Below are positions 29,015 through 36,689 of a DNA stretch of 41,617 nucleotides, piece by piece (position 1 is the first letter of the stretch; each line of letters begins with the position of its first letter). The notes under the pieces are model-generated. The model was not told the origin of the DNA. It worked only from the letters and a program-made list of their open reading frames with translations, and did no database searches. The DNA comes from Oscillospiraceae bacterium (lineage in GTDB: Bacteria; Bacillota; Clostridia; Oscillospirales; Acutalibacteraceae). Both the position numbers and the translations under genes were made by a program. The stretch lies in contig SVPH01000024.1 in the NCBI GenBank assembly GCA_015065965.1, positions 1 through 41,617 of the forward strand, given 5' to 3'.

Positions 29015-30961
29015 TTATGAGAGAGCGTAGCAGCGAATTACGCCTGCTGCGTTATCTGAGTTGGGTGCAGGTGTAAGACCTGCAAACGCACCGTCGGTTG
29101 AGTTGGTTGAACCGCAAACATAGAGCCTTTCGCCGTCGGAGCAGACCGCTCTTGCATTGTCAGCACTTGAACCGCCGTAAGAGTGGAGTTTTGTTGTTTT
29201 GCCGTAAATATCAACGGTATAAATATATGAGTCATAGTCGCCCATGCCCATGCCCTGGAAATCTCTTGTGTTTGAAGCGGAATAACCCGAAACAGCATAG
29301 CCGTTTGAAATGTTGGTTATATCTGTTATGAAATCGCTTTCAAAGCCGATAAGGGGGCAAATCCATCCGCGAGAACCGTCTGCGTTGTATTTAACGATAA
29401 TGCCGTCATATGTTCCTGCAGTGCCGCCGTTATAGATAGATTTAAAAGTGCCTTTGTTACCTTCTTTGGCTGAAACGGAATACTGACCGGCAACTACGCA
29501 GCCGCCGTCTGAGGAGAATGTGATGGCAGGCATGTTAACAAGACCTGTTTCATAAATGCTGTTAACCCATGCCAAGTCACCGCCTGAGGTGTATTTTGCA
29601 ACAACAGCAGTTCTCTTGCCGTTGTTTACGCCCTCAAGTGAAGCGAAGTCGCCGTCTTTATTGTTGTTTTCCATAGTTACAAAGATATCGCCTTTGGGGT
29701 TAACTGCAATGCCGACAACTGCACAGTGGATTGTACCGCCGAGGTCTGTTTTCCATGAAAGGTTGCCGTTTGAATTAAATTTACAAAGGAATGCCTTTGT
29801 CTGATGTGAACTGAGACCGGAGAAGTCGCCGTCAGCAGAGTTTGTTTTACCGCCTGCAACAAAACCGCCGTCTGAAGTGGGTTCAACGGCATAAATCATG
29901 TCACCGCCGGTACCGCCGAGGATTTTAACCCATTGCTGTTCACCCTTTGCGGAGTACTTAACGATAATGCCTTCAACGGTTGTTTTGCTCTTATACTGGT
30001 CGGGTGTTGCGATATCGGTAGCAAGGGTGCTGCCGACTACAATGATGCTGCCATCAGTAAGTTCTGCAACCTCTTCAAATGAAACAAGAGCGTTACCGCT
30101 GAGAGTCTTTGACCATTTCTGGTTGCCTTTTTTATCAAACTTAACAATTACGCCGGAACTGCCTTTGTCTGTTGCCATAATGCCGGCTGAAACTGTGCCG
30201 CCGTCTGATGTGGTTGTATTATCAACAAGAACGGTGTGTTTGCCGTTGCCGTAGTTTGTAATCCAACCGTCTGAAAGGGCTGAAACATTAAATTCGATGG
30301 GAGCATTTGTGGGACCGGCTGTTATATGTTCGGGAATATAAACGGAAGTTGTTAACGGAGTTTGATTTTTTGTGGTTCTTTCTTCTCTTTTTGTTGATGA
30401 GGGCTTGGTTGCCTGAGTTATGATTCTGGTTGTTGTAACGGGTTTTACAACAACAACTTCGCCGTTCGGTTTTGTTTCAATGATAAGACCCTCATCTTTT
30501 GCTGCCTGTGAAAGATCTTCAATCTCTTCTTTTGACAGGTTGCTGGGATCTTTTACCGAAACTTTATTGAAAAGATCTTCAATCTCGTCTTTGGAAGCCT
30601 GAGTTGTGGGAACTTCTTCTTTTTTGATTACTGTATCACCGTTATCATCTTTTTCAACGGTAAGACCTTCATCCTTTGCGTGTTCTTCAACCTTTTCAAG
30701 TTGCTCCGGTGTGAGAGTATTCAGATCGCCCACAAAATTTTCGGGCATGTCATCGCCGAGAGCATCTTTAACAAGACCTACAAGTTCTGCCTGGCTGATA
30801 ACAACTTTTTCATATCCTGTGCCTGATTCCCATGAATCGTTTGGCGCAAGAGTAGTGGTTGTTGTATCATTGTTATCTTTTATGCTGCATGCAGCAAAGC
30901 ATGAAATAACCAAAACAAGGCTCATAACAACGCAAAGCCTTGCTGTGAATTTGTTTTTCAT
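29015..30961 (-). CDS. Large lipoprotein with duplicated helical module and beta-propeller-like repeats
   Basis: A 648-residue surface lipoprotein with lipobox CFAAC (Cys25) followed by a Thr-rich linker. Residues about 80-170 contain two related units (LTPEQLEKVEEHAKDEGLTV and LSKEEIEDLSQAAKDEGLII, each followed by an N-G-x-V-V-I/V-K strand), an internal duplication. A second Thr/Lys-rich linker spans about 175-215. The C-terminal 430 residues form about seven repeats of the pattern IVKY-x-x-x-G-x-x-W ... GG ... D-GG-x-x-x-x-G-x-T/S-x-S-x-DGDF, as in SBBP/delta-60-like propellers. It is probably an extracellular binding or scaffold protein. It has its own promoter and GGGGGT upstream. Confidence 0.8.
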   Translation of the reverse strand: MKNKFTARLCVVMSLVLVISCFAACSIKDNNDTTTTTLAPNDSWESGTGYEKVVISQAELVGLVKDALGDDMPENFVGDLNTLTPEQLEKVEEHAKDEGLTVEKDDNGDTVIKKEEVPTTQASKDEIEDLFNKVSVKDPSNLSKEEIEDLSQAAKDEGLIIETKPNGEVVVVKPVTTTRIITQATKPSSTKREERTTKNQTPLTTSVYIPEHITAGPTNAPIEFNVSALSDGWITNYGNGKHTVLVDNTTTSDGGTVSAGIMATDKGSSGVIVKFDKKGNQKWSKTLSGNALVSFEEVAELTDGSIIVVGSTLATDIATPDQYKSKTTVEGIIVKYSAKGEQQWVKILGGTGGDMIYAVEPTSDGGFVAGGKTNSADGDFSGLSSHQTKAFLCKFNSNGNLSWKTDLGGTIHCAVVGIAVNPKGDIFVTMENNNKDGDFASLEGVNNGKRTAVVAKYTSGGDLAWVNSIYETGLVNMPAITFSSDGGCVVAGQYSVSAKEGNKGTFKSIYNGGTAGTYDGIIVKYNADGSRGWICPLIGFESDFITDITNISNGYAVSGYSASNTRDFQGMGMGDYDSYIYTVDIYGKTTKLHSYGGSSADNARAVCSDGERLYVCGSTNSTDGAFAGLTPAPNSDNAAGVIRCYALS

Positions 30962-30997
30962 AAATGGTAACCCCCTATTTTATAATGAGTTATAATT

Positions 30998-31026
30998 ATA
31001 CTAACATAAATATTGTTTAAAATCAA
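30998..31026 (-). promoter_or_regulatory. Sigma-A promoter of the large lipoprotein gene
   Basis: On the minus strand, TTGATT (31021-31026) and TAGTAT (30998-31003) have a 17-bp spacer and TGT extended -10. An alternative TATAAT lies 3 bp further downstream. Confidence 0.55.
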
Positions 31027-31119
31027 CAGTTTTTAATATCCAGTGGTAAAAATTCATATTTAATTTAAAATAAATCTTTAATTTTATGTTCAGATATATT
31101 ATAATTTCAGTAAGAGGTG

Positions 31120-31764
31120 ATGGCTTTGACAGATAAAGAAAGAGCCTTGTGCGCTGTAAATGCACTCAAAAAGAAATACCCCGATTCATTATGTTCACTG
31201 AACGCAGAAAATCCCCTGCAACTGATTATTGCTACCCGTCTTTCGGCGCAATGCACAGATGCAAGGGTTAATCTTGTTACACCAGAGTTATTTTCAAAAT
31301 ATAAAACAGTGGAGGATTTTGCTGCAGCCGATGTTGCAGATGTTGAAAAAATAATACATTCCTGCGGATTTTTCAGAGCAAAAGCAAAGGATATTGTCGG
31401 AATGTGTCAAAAAATGCTCAGCGATTTCGGCGGTGAAGTCCCTGATAATATTGAGGATTTGACAAGTCTGCCGGGTGTCGGCAGAAAAACGGCAAATCTT
31501 ATTATGGGCGATGTTTACGGTAAGCCTGCCGTTGTTGCCGATACTCATCTTATCAGAATATCAAATCTTTTAGGGCTTGTTTCAACTAAAGATCCGTTTA
31601 AGGTTGAAATGAAACTTCGTGAACTTCTTCCGCCTGAAGAGAGTAACGATTTTTGCCACCGCTGTGTGCTTCACGGCAGGGATACCTGCGTTTCGGGCAG
31701 ACCGAAATGCGATGAATGCGAAATGAGGGATTTTTGCAAACACGCAGAAAACTCAGAGAAATGA
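31120..31764 (+). CDS. nth: Endonuclease III (DNA glycosylase/AP lyase)
   Basis: Base excision repair enzyme removing oxidised pyrimidines and cutting at AP sites, about 214 residues. The helix-hairpin-helix SLPGVGRKTANLIMG holds the catalytic Lys, and ADTHL holds the catalytic Asp. The C-terminal [4Fe-4S] loop is complete (C-x6-C-x2-C-x5-C in CVSGRPKCDECEMRDFC). Start choice is uncertain: GTG 31117, ATG 31120 or TTG 31126 all follow AGAGGTG closely, and TTG 31126 has the best spacing. A weak TTTAAT-17-TATAAT promoter precedes it. The last 12 bp overlap the 3' end of the convergent small membrane protein gene. Confidence 0.94.
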   Translation: MALTDKERALCAVNALKKKYPDSLCSLNAENPLQLIIATRLSAQCTDARVNLVTPELFSKYKTVEDFAAADVADVEKIIHSCGFFRAKAKDIVGMCQKMLSDFGGEVPDNIEDLTSLPGVGRKTANLIMGDVYGKPAVVADTHLIRISNLLGLVSTKDPFKVEMKLRELLPPEESNDFCHRCVLHGRDTCVSGRPKCDECEMRDFCKHAENSEK

Positions 31765-32025
31765 TGTCAGCAAAAAAATAACGCCGCTTACTACTGCGCC
31801 TCCGCAAGCCGCAGCACTCATGCTCAGCGCGAGACGCACACGGTTTTTTCGGAGCCTTGCCGCCGGGGGCATGCCTGCACTTTGAGCAATAATTGATGCC
31901 CTTTCCCTGATGTCTCCTTCGCTGACGGCAGAGTATTCGGGTTTTATGAAAAACAGAACCCTTTCAAAATATTCGCACTGGGTCTGTGTTATTTCCACAA
32001 CCTGTCTGTTGACACCTTTTATCAA
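31753..32025 (-). CDS. Small membrane protein of unknown function
   Basis: I do not recognise the family. The frame runs from GTG 32043, but that codon overlaps the ribosome site AAAGGAG; TTG at 32025 has 7-nt spacing, giving 90 residues starting MIKGVNRQVVEI. The N-terminal 60 residues are soluble (EYFERVLFFIKPEYSAVSEGDIRERA), then a basic stretch ARLRKNRVRLAL precedes one hydrophobic helix at the C-terminus. This tail-anchored layout suggests a cytoplasm-facing protein fixed to the membrane. It is convergent with nth (12-bp overlap at their 3' ends) and divergent from the OGG-like gene. Confidence 0.75.
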   Translation of the reverse strand: MIKGVNRQVVEITQTQCEYFERVLFFIKPEYSAVSEGDIRERASIIAQSAGMPPAARLRKNRVRLALSMSAAACGGAVVSGVIFLLTSFL

Positions 32026-32354
32026 AATGTTTTCTCCTTTCACACGGTTGATGTTGTATTTCTATGCTATTTTTGGCATTGCACTATACAATTATTCACC
32101 GCAAACGCAAAGAAGAATATACAATCTGTATAGTATGCTTTTCACCACAAAAAAGTGGAAAACCGTGTGGAAAAGGTGTAAAACTATCCTCAAAAAGCCT
32201 TGTTTCAGTGGGTTTTTGAGTGTGGAAAACTTTATTATTCTAAAAAAGAATATACAAAAGGTTGTGCAAACTTTACATTTTGTCGCTAAAAGTCGATGGA
32301 ATTTGGTCGAAATTTTTATTAAAAAAAGGTTGACTTTACAATTTGGAGAATTTT
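32026..32354. other. 329-bp non-coding region between divergent genes
   Basis: A/T-rich, no credible ORF. It contains a perfect palindrome TATACA-ATC-TGTATA (32118-32132), two copies of AAGAATATACAA (near 32114 and 32247), and several TGTGGAAAA-like 9-mers (32166-32174 and 32221-32229 exact; 32154-32162 one mismatch) that are reverse complements of the DnaA-box form TTWTNCACA. Promoters for both flanking genes must lie here, but none could be fixed with confidence. Confidence 0.5.
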
Positions 32355-33185
32355 ATGAAAGCAGAAATTTTGCAAGGTAAAAACATAATATCGCTCAAAA
32401 GAAATTGTTTTGATTTAGCGCTTACACTTGATTGCGGTCAGGCATTCCGCTGGATACAGACAGGCGATAATGTGTGGCACGGTGTTGCTTTTTCAAAGCC
32501 GCTTACTTTAAGGCAGACTGAGAATGAAATTCTGTTTATCGGAACTGACGAAGAGGATTTTGAAAATATATGGGTGCCTTATTTTGATCTAGAACGCGAT
32601 TATGATGCTCTTTGCAGTCGTTTCAGGCAGGATAAACACCTGAAAAAAGCGGTTGACGAATGCTACGGAATCCGTCTTATGAGGCAGGAGCCTTGGGAGG
32701 CACTCTGCTCTTTTATCATTTCCGCAAACAATAATATTCCCCGCATAAAAGGCATAATTGACCGCCTTTGCCGTTTGCTTGGTGAGCATCTGGGCGGCGA
32801 TGACTATGCTTTTCCGCCGCCGAAAAAAATAATCGAAGCAGGGATAGACGGTCTTGCACCAATCAGAGCAGGCTTCAGGGCAAAATATATTGTTGATGCT
32901 GCTCAGAAGGTTGCAAGCGGCGAAGTTGATTTGAATAAAATATATGACCTGAGCCTTGATGAAGGCAGGGATGAACTGATAAAAGTTAAAGGAGTCGGCG
33001 AAAAGGTTGCGCAGTGTGCGCTTCTTTACGGCTTCGGCAAGGTTGACGCATTTCCGATTGATGTGTGGGTTAAAAGAATAATGAGTGAAATGTATCACGA
33101 CGGTCTGCCTGAATGCACAAACGGCGTCAGAGGCATTGCCCAGCAGTATCTGTTCCATTGGAGAAGAAATTATTTTGATAAATGA
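32355..33185 (+). CDS. OGG1-type 8-oxoguanine DNA glycosylase
   Basis: DNA glycosylase/lyase of the OGG1/AlkA superfamily, 276 residues from ATG 32355 (the TTG at 32343 overlaps the GGAG ribosome site). The N-terminal OGG_N domain begins with DLALTLDCGQAFRW. The catalytic helix-hairpin-helix region VKGVGEKVAQCALLYGFGKVDAFPIDVWVKR carries the conserved Lys and the Asp of VDVH-type motifs. DNA-contact block SANNNIPRIKGIIDRL is typical. It should remove 8-oxoguanine opposite C. It lies near nth but on a separate promoter, giving a local cluster of repair genes. Confidence 0.9.
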   Translation: MKAEILQGKNIISLKRNCFDLALTLDCGQAFRWIQTGDNVWHGVAFSKPLTLRQTENEILFIGTDEEDFENIWVPYFDLERDYDALCSRFRQDKHLKKAVDECYGIRLMRQEPWEALCSFIISANNNIPRIKGIIDRLCRLLGEHLGGDDYAFPPPKKIIEAGIDGLAPIRAGFRAKYIVDAAQKVASGEVDLNKIYDLSLDEGRDELIKVKGVGEKVAQCALLYGFGKVDAFPIDVWVKRIMSEMYHDGLPECTNGVRGIAQQYLFHWRRNYFDK

Positions 33186-33217
33186 AAAAAGTGACTGTCG
33201 GCTGACAGTCACTTTTT
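33186..33217. terminator. Bidirectional terminator between the OGG-like and sufB genes
   Basis: A 14-bp stem AAAAAGTGACTGTC/GACAGTCACTTTTT with a 4-nt loop; A-run and T-run on opposite sides serve both convergent genes. Confidence 0.93.
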
Positions 33218-33218
33218 G

Positions 33219-34136
33219 TTATTTAAGAAATCCTTGGATAATAACTTCCTCTGCCTCTTCTTCATTCATACCGAAGGTCATGAGTTTTATGAGTTGGTCA
33301 TTATTTATTCTGCCGATTGCCGCCTCATGAACAATCTGAGCATCGGCGGAATTTGCCGTGATTGCAGGGATTGAACTTACGGTTGCATCATCCATGATGA
33401 TTGAGTCGCATGTAACATGTGCCCTGCACTTTGCGTTGCCGATTGCATTGGGGTGGAAAATCTGCTTTGAACTGTCTTTTGCAACCGAGCGTGAGATAAT
33501 CTGTGATGAAGCATCTTCGCCGTCAAGGTAAACGTCCATATCCGAGCGTGCATACTGATTGCCGTGGGTAAGCAGACGTTCAGTCATGTTAAGTTTTGCG
33601 CCTGCGGCAAGGTGAGCGGTTGTGTTGCGCACTGTGGAGTCAACACCCTTAATCTGAACCATTTCCATTTCGCAGACAGAGCCTTCCTCCTGCTCAACAA
33701 CGGTTACGGGGTTAAGTATTCTTTCGCCTTTGCCGTCGCCCTCGCCGTAATGCTTTTCAACATACTTAACTTTAGCATTTTTGCCTATATGGAATGAGTG
33801 GATGCCGTCATGCTGTGACTTTTCATCGCCGCTGTTGTGAATTCCGCAGCCGGCAACAATCAGAACTTCAGCGCCTTCGCCGATGTAAAAATCGTTATAA
33901 ACAAGGTCATCAACACCTGTTTCTGTGATGATAACAGGGATGTGAATGCTTTCGTTCTTTGTGAAGGGAGCAACGATTATATCAATGCCGGGTTTATCCG
34001 TTTTTGTTACAATTTCAATGTTAGCGGTTGAACGCCTTGAAAGGCCTTCTCCGTTTTTTCTTATATTATATGCGCCTGCAGGAATTTCGTGCAGGTCAGC
34101 AATAGATTCCAGAAGTTGACTGTCTATTCTTTCCAT
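33219..34136 (-). CDS. sufB: SufB/SufD-family scaffold of a minimal SUF system (SmsB-like)
   Basis: Fe-S cluster assembly scaffold, 305 residues, shorter than classical SufB (about 470). The beta-helix core is evident (IHIPVIITETGVDDLVYNDFYIGEGAEVLIVAGCGIHN; SVCEMEMVQIKGVDSTVRNTTAHLAAGAKLNMTERLLTHG). The C-terminal family block is AKCRAHVTCDSIIMDDATVSSIPAI plus EAAIGRINNDQLIKLMTFGM. Candidate ligands are Cys in VAGCGIHN and in VTCDS. sufC lies 3 nt upstream with the AAGGAGG site inside its end. Only these two genes are present, without sufD, sufS or sufU, matching the minimal SmsCB system described in anaerobes and archaea. Confidence 0.9.
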   Translation of the reverse strand: MERIDSQLLESIADLHEIPAGAYNIRKNGEGLSRRSTANIEIVTKTDKPGIDIIVAPFTKNESIHIPVIITETGVDDLVYNDFYIGEGAEVLIVAGCGIHNSGDEKSQHDGIHSFHIGKNAKVKYVEKHYGEGDGKGERILNPVTVVEQEEGSVCEMEMVQIKGVDSTVRNTTAHLAAGAKLNMTERLLTHGNQYARSDMDVYLDGEDASSQIISRSVAKDSSKQIFHPNAIGNAKCRAHVTCDSIIMDDATVSSIPAITANSADAQIVHEAAIGRINNDQLIKLMTFGMNEEEAEEVIIQGFLK

Positions 34137-34139
34137 AAA

Positions 34140-34868
34140 TTAGTCCTCCTTCCCTCTGAAACCGCAGTTTTCACTGAATTCTCCCATAAGTCTGGGGAAT
34201 ATTTCGTCTTTTGTGCCGATATCTCTGACTTTTCCGTCAGCAACAACAACCATTTTATCGGCAAGTTGCATTATTCTTTCCTGATGAGAGATTATGATAA
34301 CGCTTCTGTGGCTGTCTCTGCCCATGGTTTTGAATGTTTCAACGAGCATTGAGAAACTCCACAGGTCAATGCCTGCTTCGGGTTCGTCAAAAATAGCAAG
34401 ACCGAGTTTCCTTGCCATGAGGGTGGCAATTTCAATTCGTTTTGCTTCACCGCCCGAAAGAGAAGTATCCATTTCTCTGTTAAGGTAATCTTTTGAGCAA
34501 AGGCCTACGCTTGTGAGATAACCGCAGCATTCATCAACCGGCAGTTCACTGCCTGCAGCGAGTGAAAGCAGTCTGCGTACAGTAAGTCCTTTAAATCTGG
34601 GCGGTTGCTGGAATGCATAACCGATGCCGAGTTTTGCTCTTTCAGTAACGGATAAATCGGTTATATCAATATCGTTATAATAGATTTTACCGCCTGTGGG
34701 CTTTTCAATGCCCATGATAAGACGGGCAAGGGTAGATTTACCGCCGCCGTTTGGGCCGGTTATAACCACAAACTCGCCGTCAGGTATTTCAAGGGTTATA
34801 TTATCGATGATTTCAAGGTTTGAGCCGTCAACCTCAACCTTAAAAGAAACATTTTCTAACTTTAACAT
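34140..34868 (-). CDS. sufC: SufC-type ATPase of a minimal SUF system (SmsC-like)
   Basis: ABC-type ATPase driving Fe-S scaffold conformational change, 242 residues. Walker A is GPNGGGKSTLARLIMG (near 39-54), signature LSGGEAKRIEIATLMARK, Walker B LAIFDEPEAGIDLWSF. There is no membrane domain. It is the first gene of sufCB. GGAG lies about 8 nt before ATG. The promoter has a palindrome across its -35. Nth in the same neighbourhood carries a [4Fe-4S] cluster, but no regulatory link is visible. Confidence 0.94.
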   Translation of the reverse strand: MLKLENVSFKVEVDGSNLEIIDNITLEIPDGEFVVITGPNGGGKSTLARLIMGIEKPTGGKIYYNDIDITDLSVTERAKLGIGYAFQQPPRFKGLTVRRLLSLAAGSELPVDECCGYLTSVGLCSKDYLNREMDTSLSGGEAKRIEIATLMARKLGLAIFDEPEAGIDLWSFSMLVETFKTMGRDSHRSVIIISHQERIMQLADKMVVVADGKVRDIGTKDEIFPRLMGEFSENCGFRGKED

Positions 34869-34902
34869 ACATCTTCTCCGTTTTTAGCTTTCTGGTTAAT
34901 TT

Positions 34903-34935
34903 ATTATATAACATTATGCCGATATTATCAATATC
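34903..34935 (-). promoter_or_regulatory. sufCB promoter with palindrome over the -35
   Basis: On the minus strand, TTGATA (34926-34931) and TATAAT (34903-34908) are separated by 17 bp. The perfect inverted repeat GATATT-ATC-AATATC (34921-34935) covers the -35 and could bind a repressor such as an Rrf2-type Fe-S sensor; that identity is inference. Confidence 0.7.
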
Positions 34936-34945
34936 TAAACAGAAA

Positions 34946-36475
34946 TTACCGGCGCCATATCTTTCTGTCAAGGCTTCTGAACTGTACCGCCTGAGCAATG
35001 TGGGGTGATTCGATATCAGGTGAATTCTCAAGGTCTGCAACGGTTCTTGCAACCCTGAGCACCTTGTCATATGCTCTTGCGGAGAAACCGAGTTTTTCAA
35101 AAACTTTCTCAAGCATTACCATTGCATCGGGTGTGGGGCGGCAGAATTCGCGGGTAAGAGCGGAGTCCATTTTTGCGTTGCAGGAAACACCTGTGCCCTT
35201 AAGCCTTTCTTGCTGAATTTTTCTTGCCGCGTTGACTCTTTTTTTGATGTCTGCCGAGCATTCCGAGGGAACTTTGCTTGAAAGTTTATCAAAATCAACC
35301 GGCGGCACTTCAATGTGTATATCAATTCTGTCAAGCATGGGACCCGATATTCTTGAAAGATATCGTTTTGCAGAGCCTTCGGGACAGGTACATTCCCTTT
35401 TTGGGTGACCGTAAAAACCACATGGGCAGGGATTCATTGCGCAAACTACCATTGCCGAGCAAGGGTACGTAAATGAAGCATTTGCACGGGAGATTGTGAT
35501 TTTGTTGTCCTCAATAGGCTGGCGCAGAACTTCCATTGCAATGCGCGAAAATTCGGGAAGTTCGTCAAGGAAAAGAACACCGTTATGTGCAAGAGATATT
35601 TCGCCCGGTCTGGGGATTGCTCCGCCACCCGAAAGCCCTGCAGGCGAAACAGTATGGTGCGGTGCACGGAAGGGTCTTTCACGGATAAGGGAAACGCCTT
35701 CGGGCAGAGCACCTGCGATTGAATAAAGTTCCGTAGTCTGCAGACTTTCTTCAAAAGTCATGTCAGGCAGAATTGAGGGCAGACGCTTTGCAAGCATGCT
35801 TTTGCCCGACCCCGGAGGACCGACCATTATAATGTTATGTCCGCCTGCAGCAGCAATTTCAAGGGCGTATCTTGCCTCTTGCTGCCCCATTACATCCTTA
35901 AAATCGGGTAAAGGAAGAGAGTTTTGCATTTCAACGGCAGTTTCAGGGGTTACTGGTGAAAGGGGTTCTTTGCCCTTCAGAAATTCAACAAGTTGATTCA
36001 CATTTTCAACTGCATAAACTTCAATTCCCTCAACAACCGAACATTCAAGTGCGTTTGATGCAGGAACAAAAACTTTTTTGATTCCGCTTTTCTGCGCTCT
36101 TATGACCATTGGCAGAGCGCCGTTTACATGCCTTACAAGCCCGTCGAGTGAAAGTTCACCTATAAATGCGCAATCACCTAAATTTTGTTGAAGTTGTCCG
36201 CCTGCCTTAAGAATTGCAATAAGAATAGGCAGGTCATATAACGGACCTTCCTTGCGGATATCCGCAGGGGAAAGGTTGATTGTTATTCTGCTTTGAGGAA
36301 AGGAGTAACCGCTGTTTTTGATAGCAGAGCGCACTCTGTTGCGTGATTCGCTGACCGCAGCATCGGGCAGACCTACTAATTCCATTTTAGGCAGACCCTG
36401 ACCGTAGTCAACTTCAACGCCTACCATATAACTGTCTATACCGAAAAGACCCATGCTGTTTATGCGGGCAAACAT
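34946..36475 (-). CDS. YifB/ComM-like Mg-chelatase-type AAA+ ATPase
   Basis: AAA+ protein of the YifB/ComM family, 509 residues; ComM acts as a helicase promoting branch migration in natural transformation. The N-terminal fold-5 domain begins MFARINSMGLFGIDSYMVGVEV. Walker A GPPGSGKSMLAKRLPS is near residue 217, then FRAPHHTVSPAGLSGGG, Walker B GVLFLDELPEF, and a four-cysteine cluster (CAMNPCPCGFYGHPKRECTC). The C-terminal domain ends ESPHIAQAVQFRSLDRKIWRR. A longer frame upstream overlaps the next gene and is rejected; ATG 36475 has AAGGAGT 6 nt upstream. Its role in this organism (DNA uptake or repair) is unproven. Confidence 0.93.
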   Translation of the reverse strand: MFARINSMGLFGIDSYMVGVEVDYGQGLPKMELVGLPDAAVSESRNRVRSAIKNSGYSFPQSRITINLSPADIRKEGPLYDLPILIAILKAGGQLQQNLGDCAFIGELSLDGLVRHVNGALPMVIRAQKSGIKKVFVPASNALECSVVEGIEVYAVENVNQLVEFLKGKEPLSPVTPETAVEMQNSLPLPDFKDVMGQQEARYALEIAAAGGHNIIMVGPPGSGKSMLAKRLPSILPDMTFEESLQTTELYSIAGALPEGVSLIRERPFRAPHHTVSPAGLSGGGAIPRPGEISLAHNGVLFLDELPEFSRIAMEVLRQPIEDNKITISRANASFTYPCSAMVVCAMNPCPCGFYGHPKRECTCPEGSAKRYLSRISGPMLDRIDIHIEVPPVDFDKLSSKVPSECSADIKKRVNAARKIQQERLKGTGVSCNAKMDSALTREFCRPTPDAMVMLEKVFEKLGFSARAYDKVLRVARTVADLENSPDIESPHIAQAVQFRSLDRKIWRR

Positions 36476-36535
36476 AAAATCACTCCTTATTTTTATATTA
36501 TCATATAATGGCATAAAAGGCAAATAAAAGTTAGG

Positions 36536-36565
36536 GACTGTCAAGAAAGGAAGTCTGACGGCTTT
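36536..36565. repeat. Fragment related to the 248-bp repeat element
   Basis: The segment reads ACTGTCAAGAAAGGAAGTCT then GACGGCTTTAT and matches the reverse complement of about 5209-5237 (TGTCGAGAAAGGAAGTCAGA...) with few differences. It looks like a relic or partial copy of the element at 5025-5272. Confidence 0.5.
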
Positions 36566-36612
36566 ATTAAAAGTTAAAGGCACCGGCTTAAAACCGATGC
36601 CTTTAACTTTAT
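36566..36612 (-). terminator. Terminator downstream of the GPH-like transporter
   Basis: A 12-bp stem (36571-36582 with 36598-36609) extended by an inner CGG/CCG. On the minus strand it is followed by TTTAATAAA, a partial U-tract. Confidence 0.65.
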
Positions 36613-36630
36613 AGAAGGATGTATGATTTG

Positions 36631-36679
36631 CCGAAATATCCGCCGCAGGCTGCGGAATGCCGTGCGGTTTATATTTCGG
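36631..36679. repeat. GC-rich imperfect palindrome next to the transporter stop
   Basis: Arms CCGAAATATCCGC and GCGGTTTATATTTCGG enclose a second small stem CGCAGGCTGCG. There is no U-run. It is probably an mRNA 3'-end hairpin or a repeat relic. Confidence 0.45.
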
Positions 36680-36689
36680 TGAAGATGGT

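Noticed and set aside
32026..32354. Chromosomal replication origin
   Set aside because: There is no dnaA, dnaN or rpmH nearby and the boxes are not the strict TTATCCACA form; kept only as a low-interest observation.
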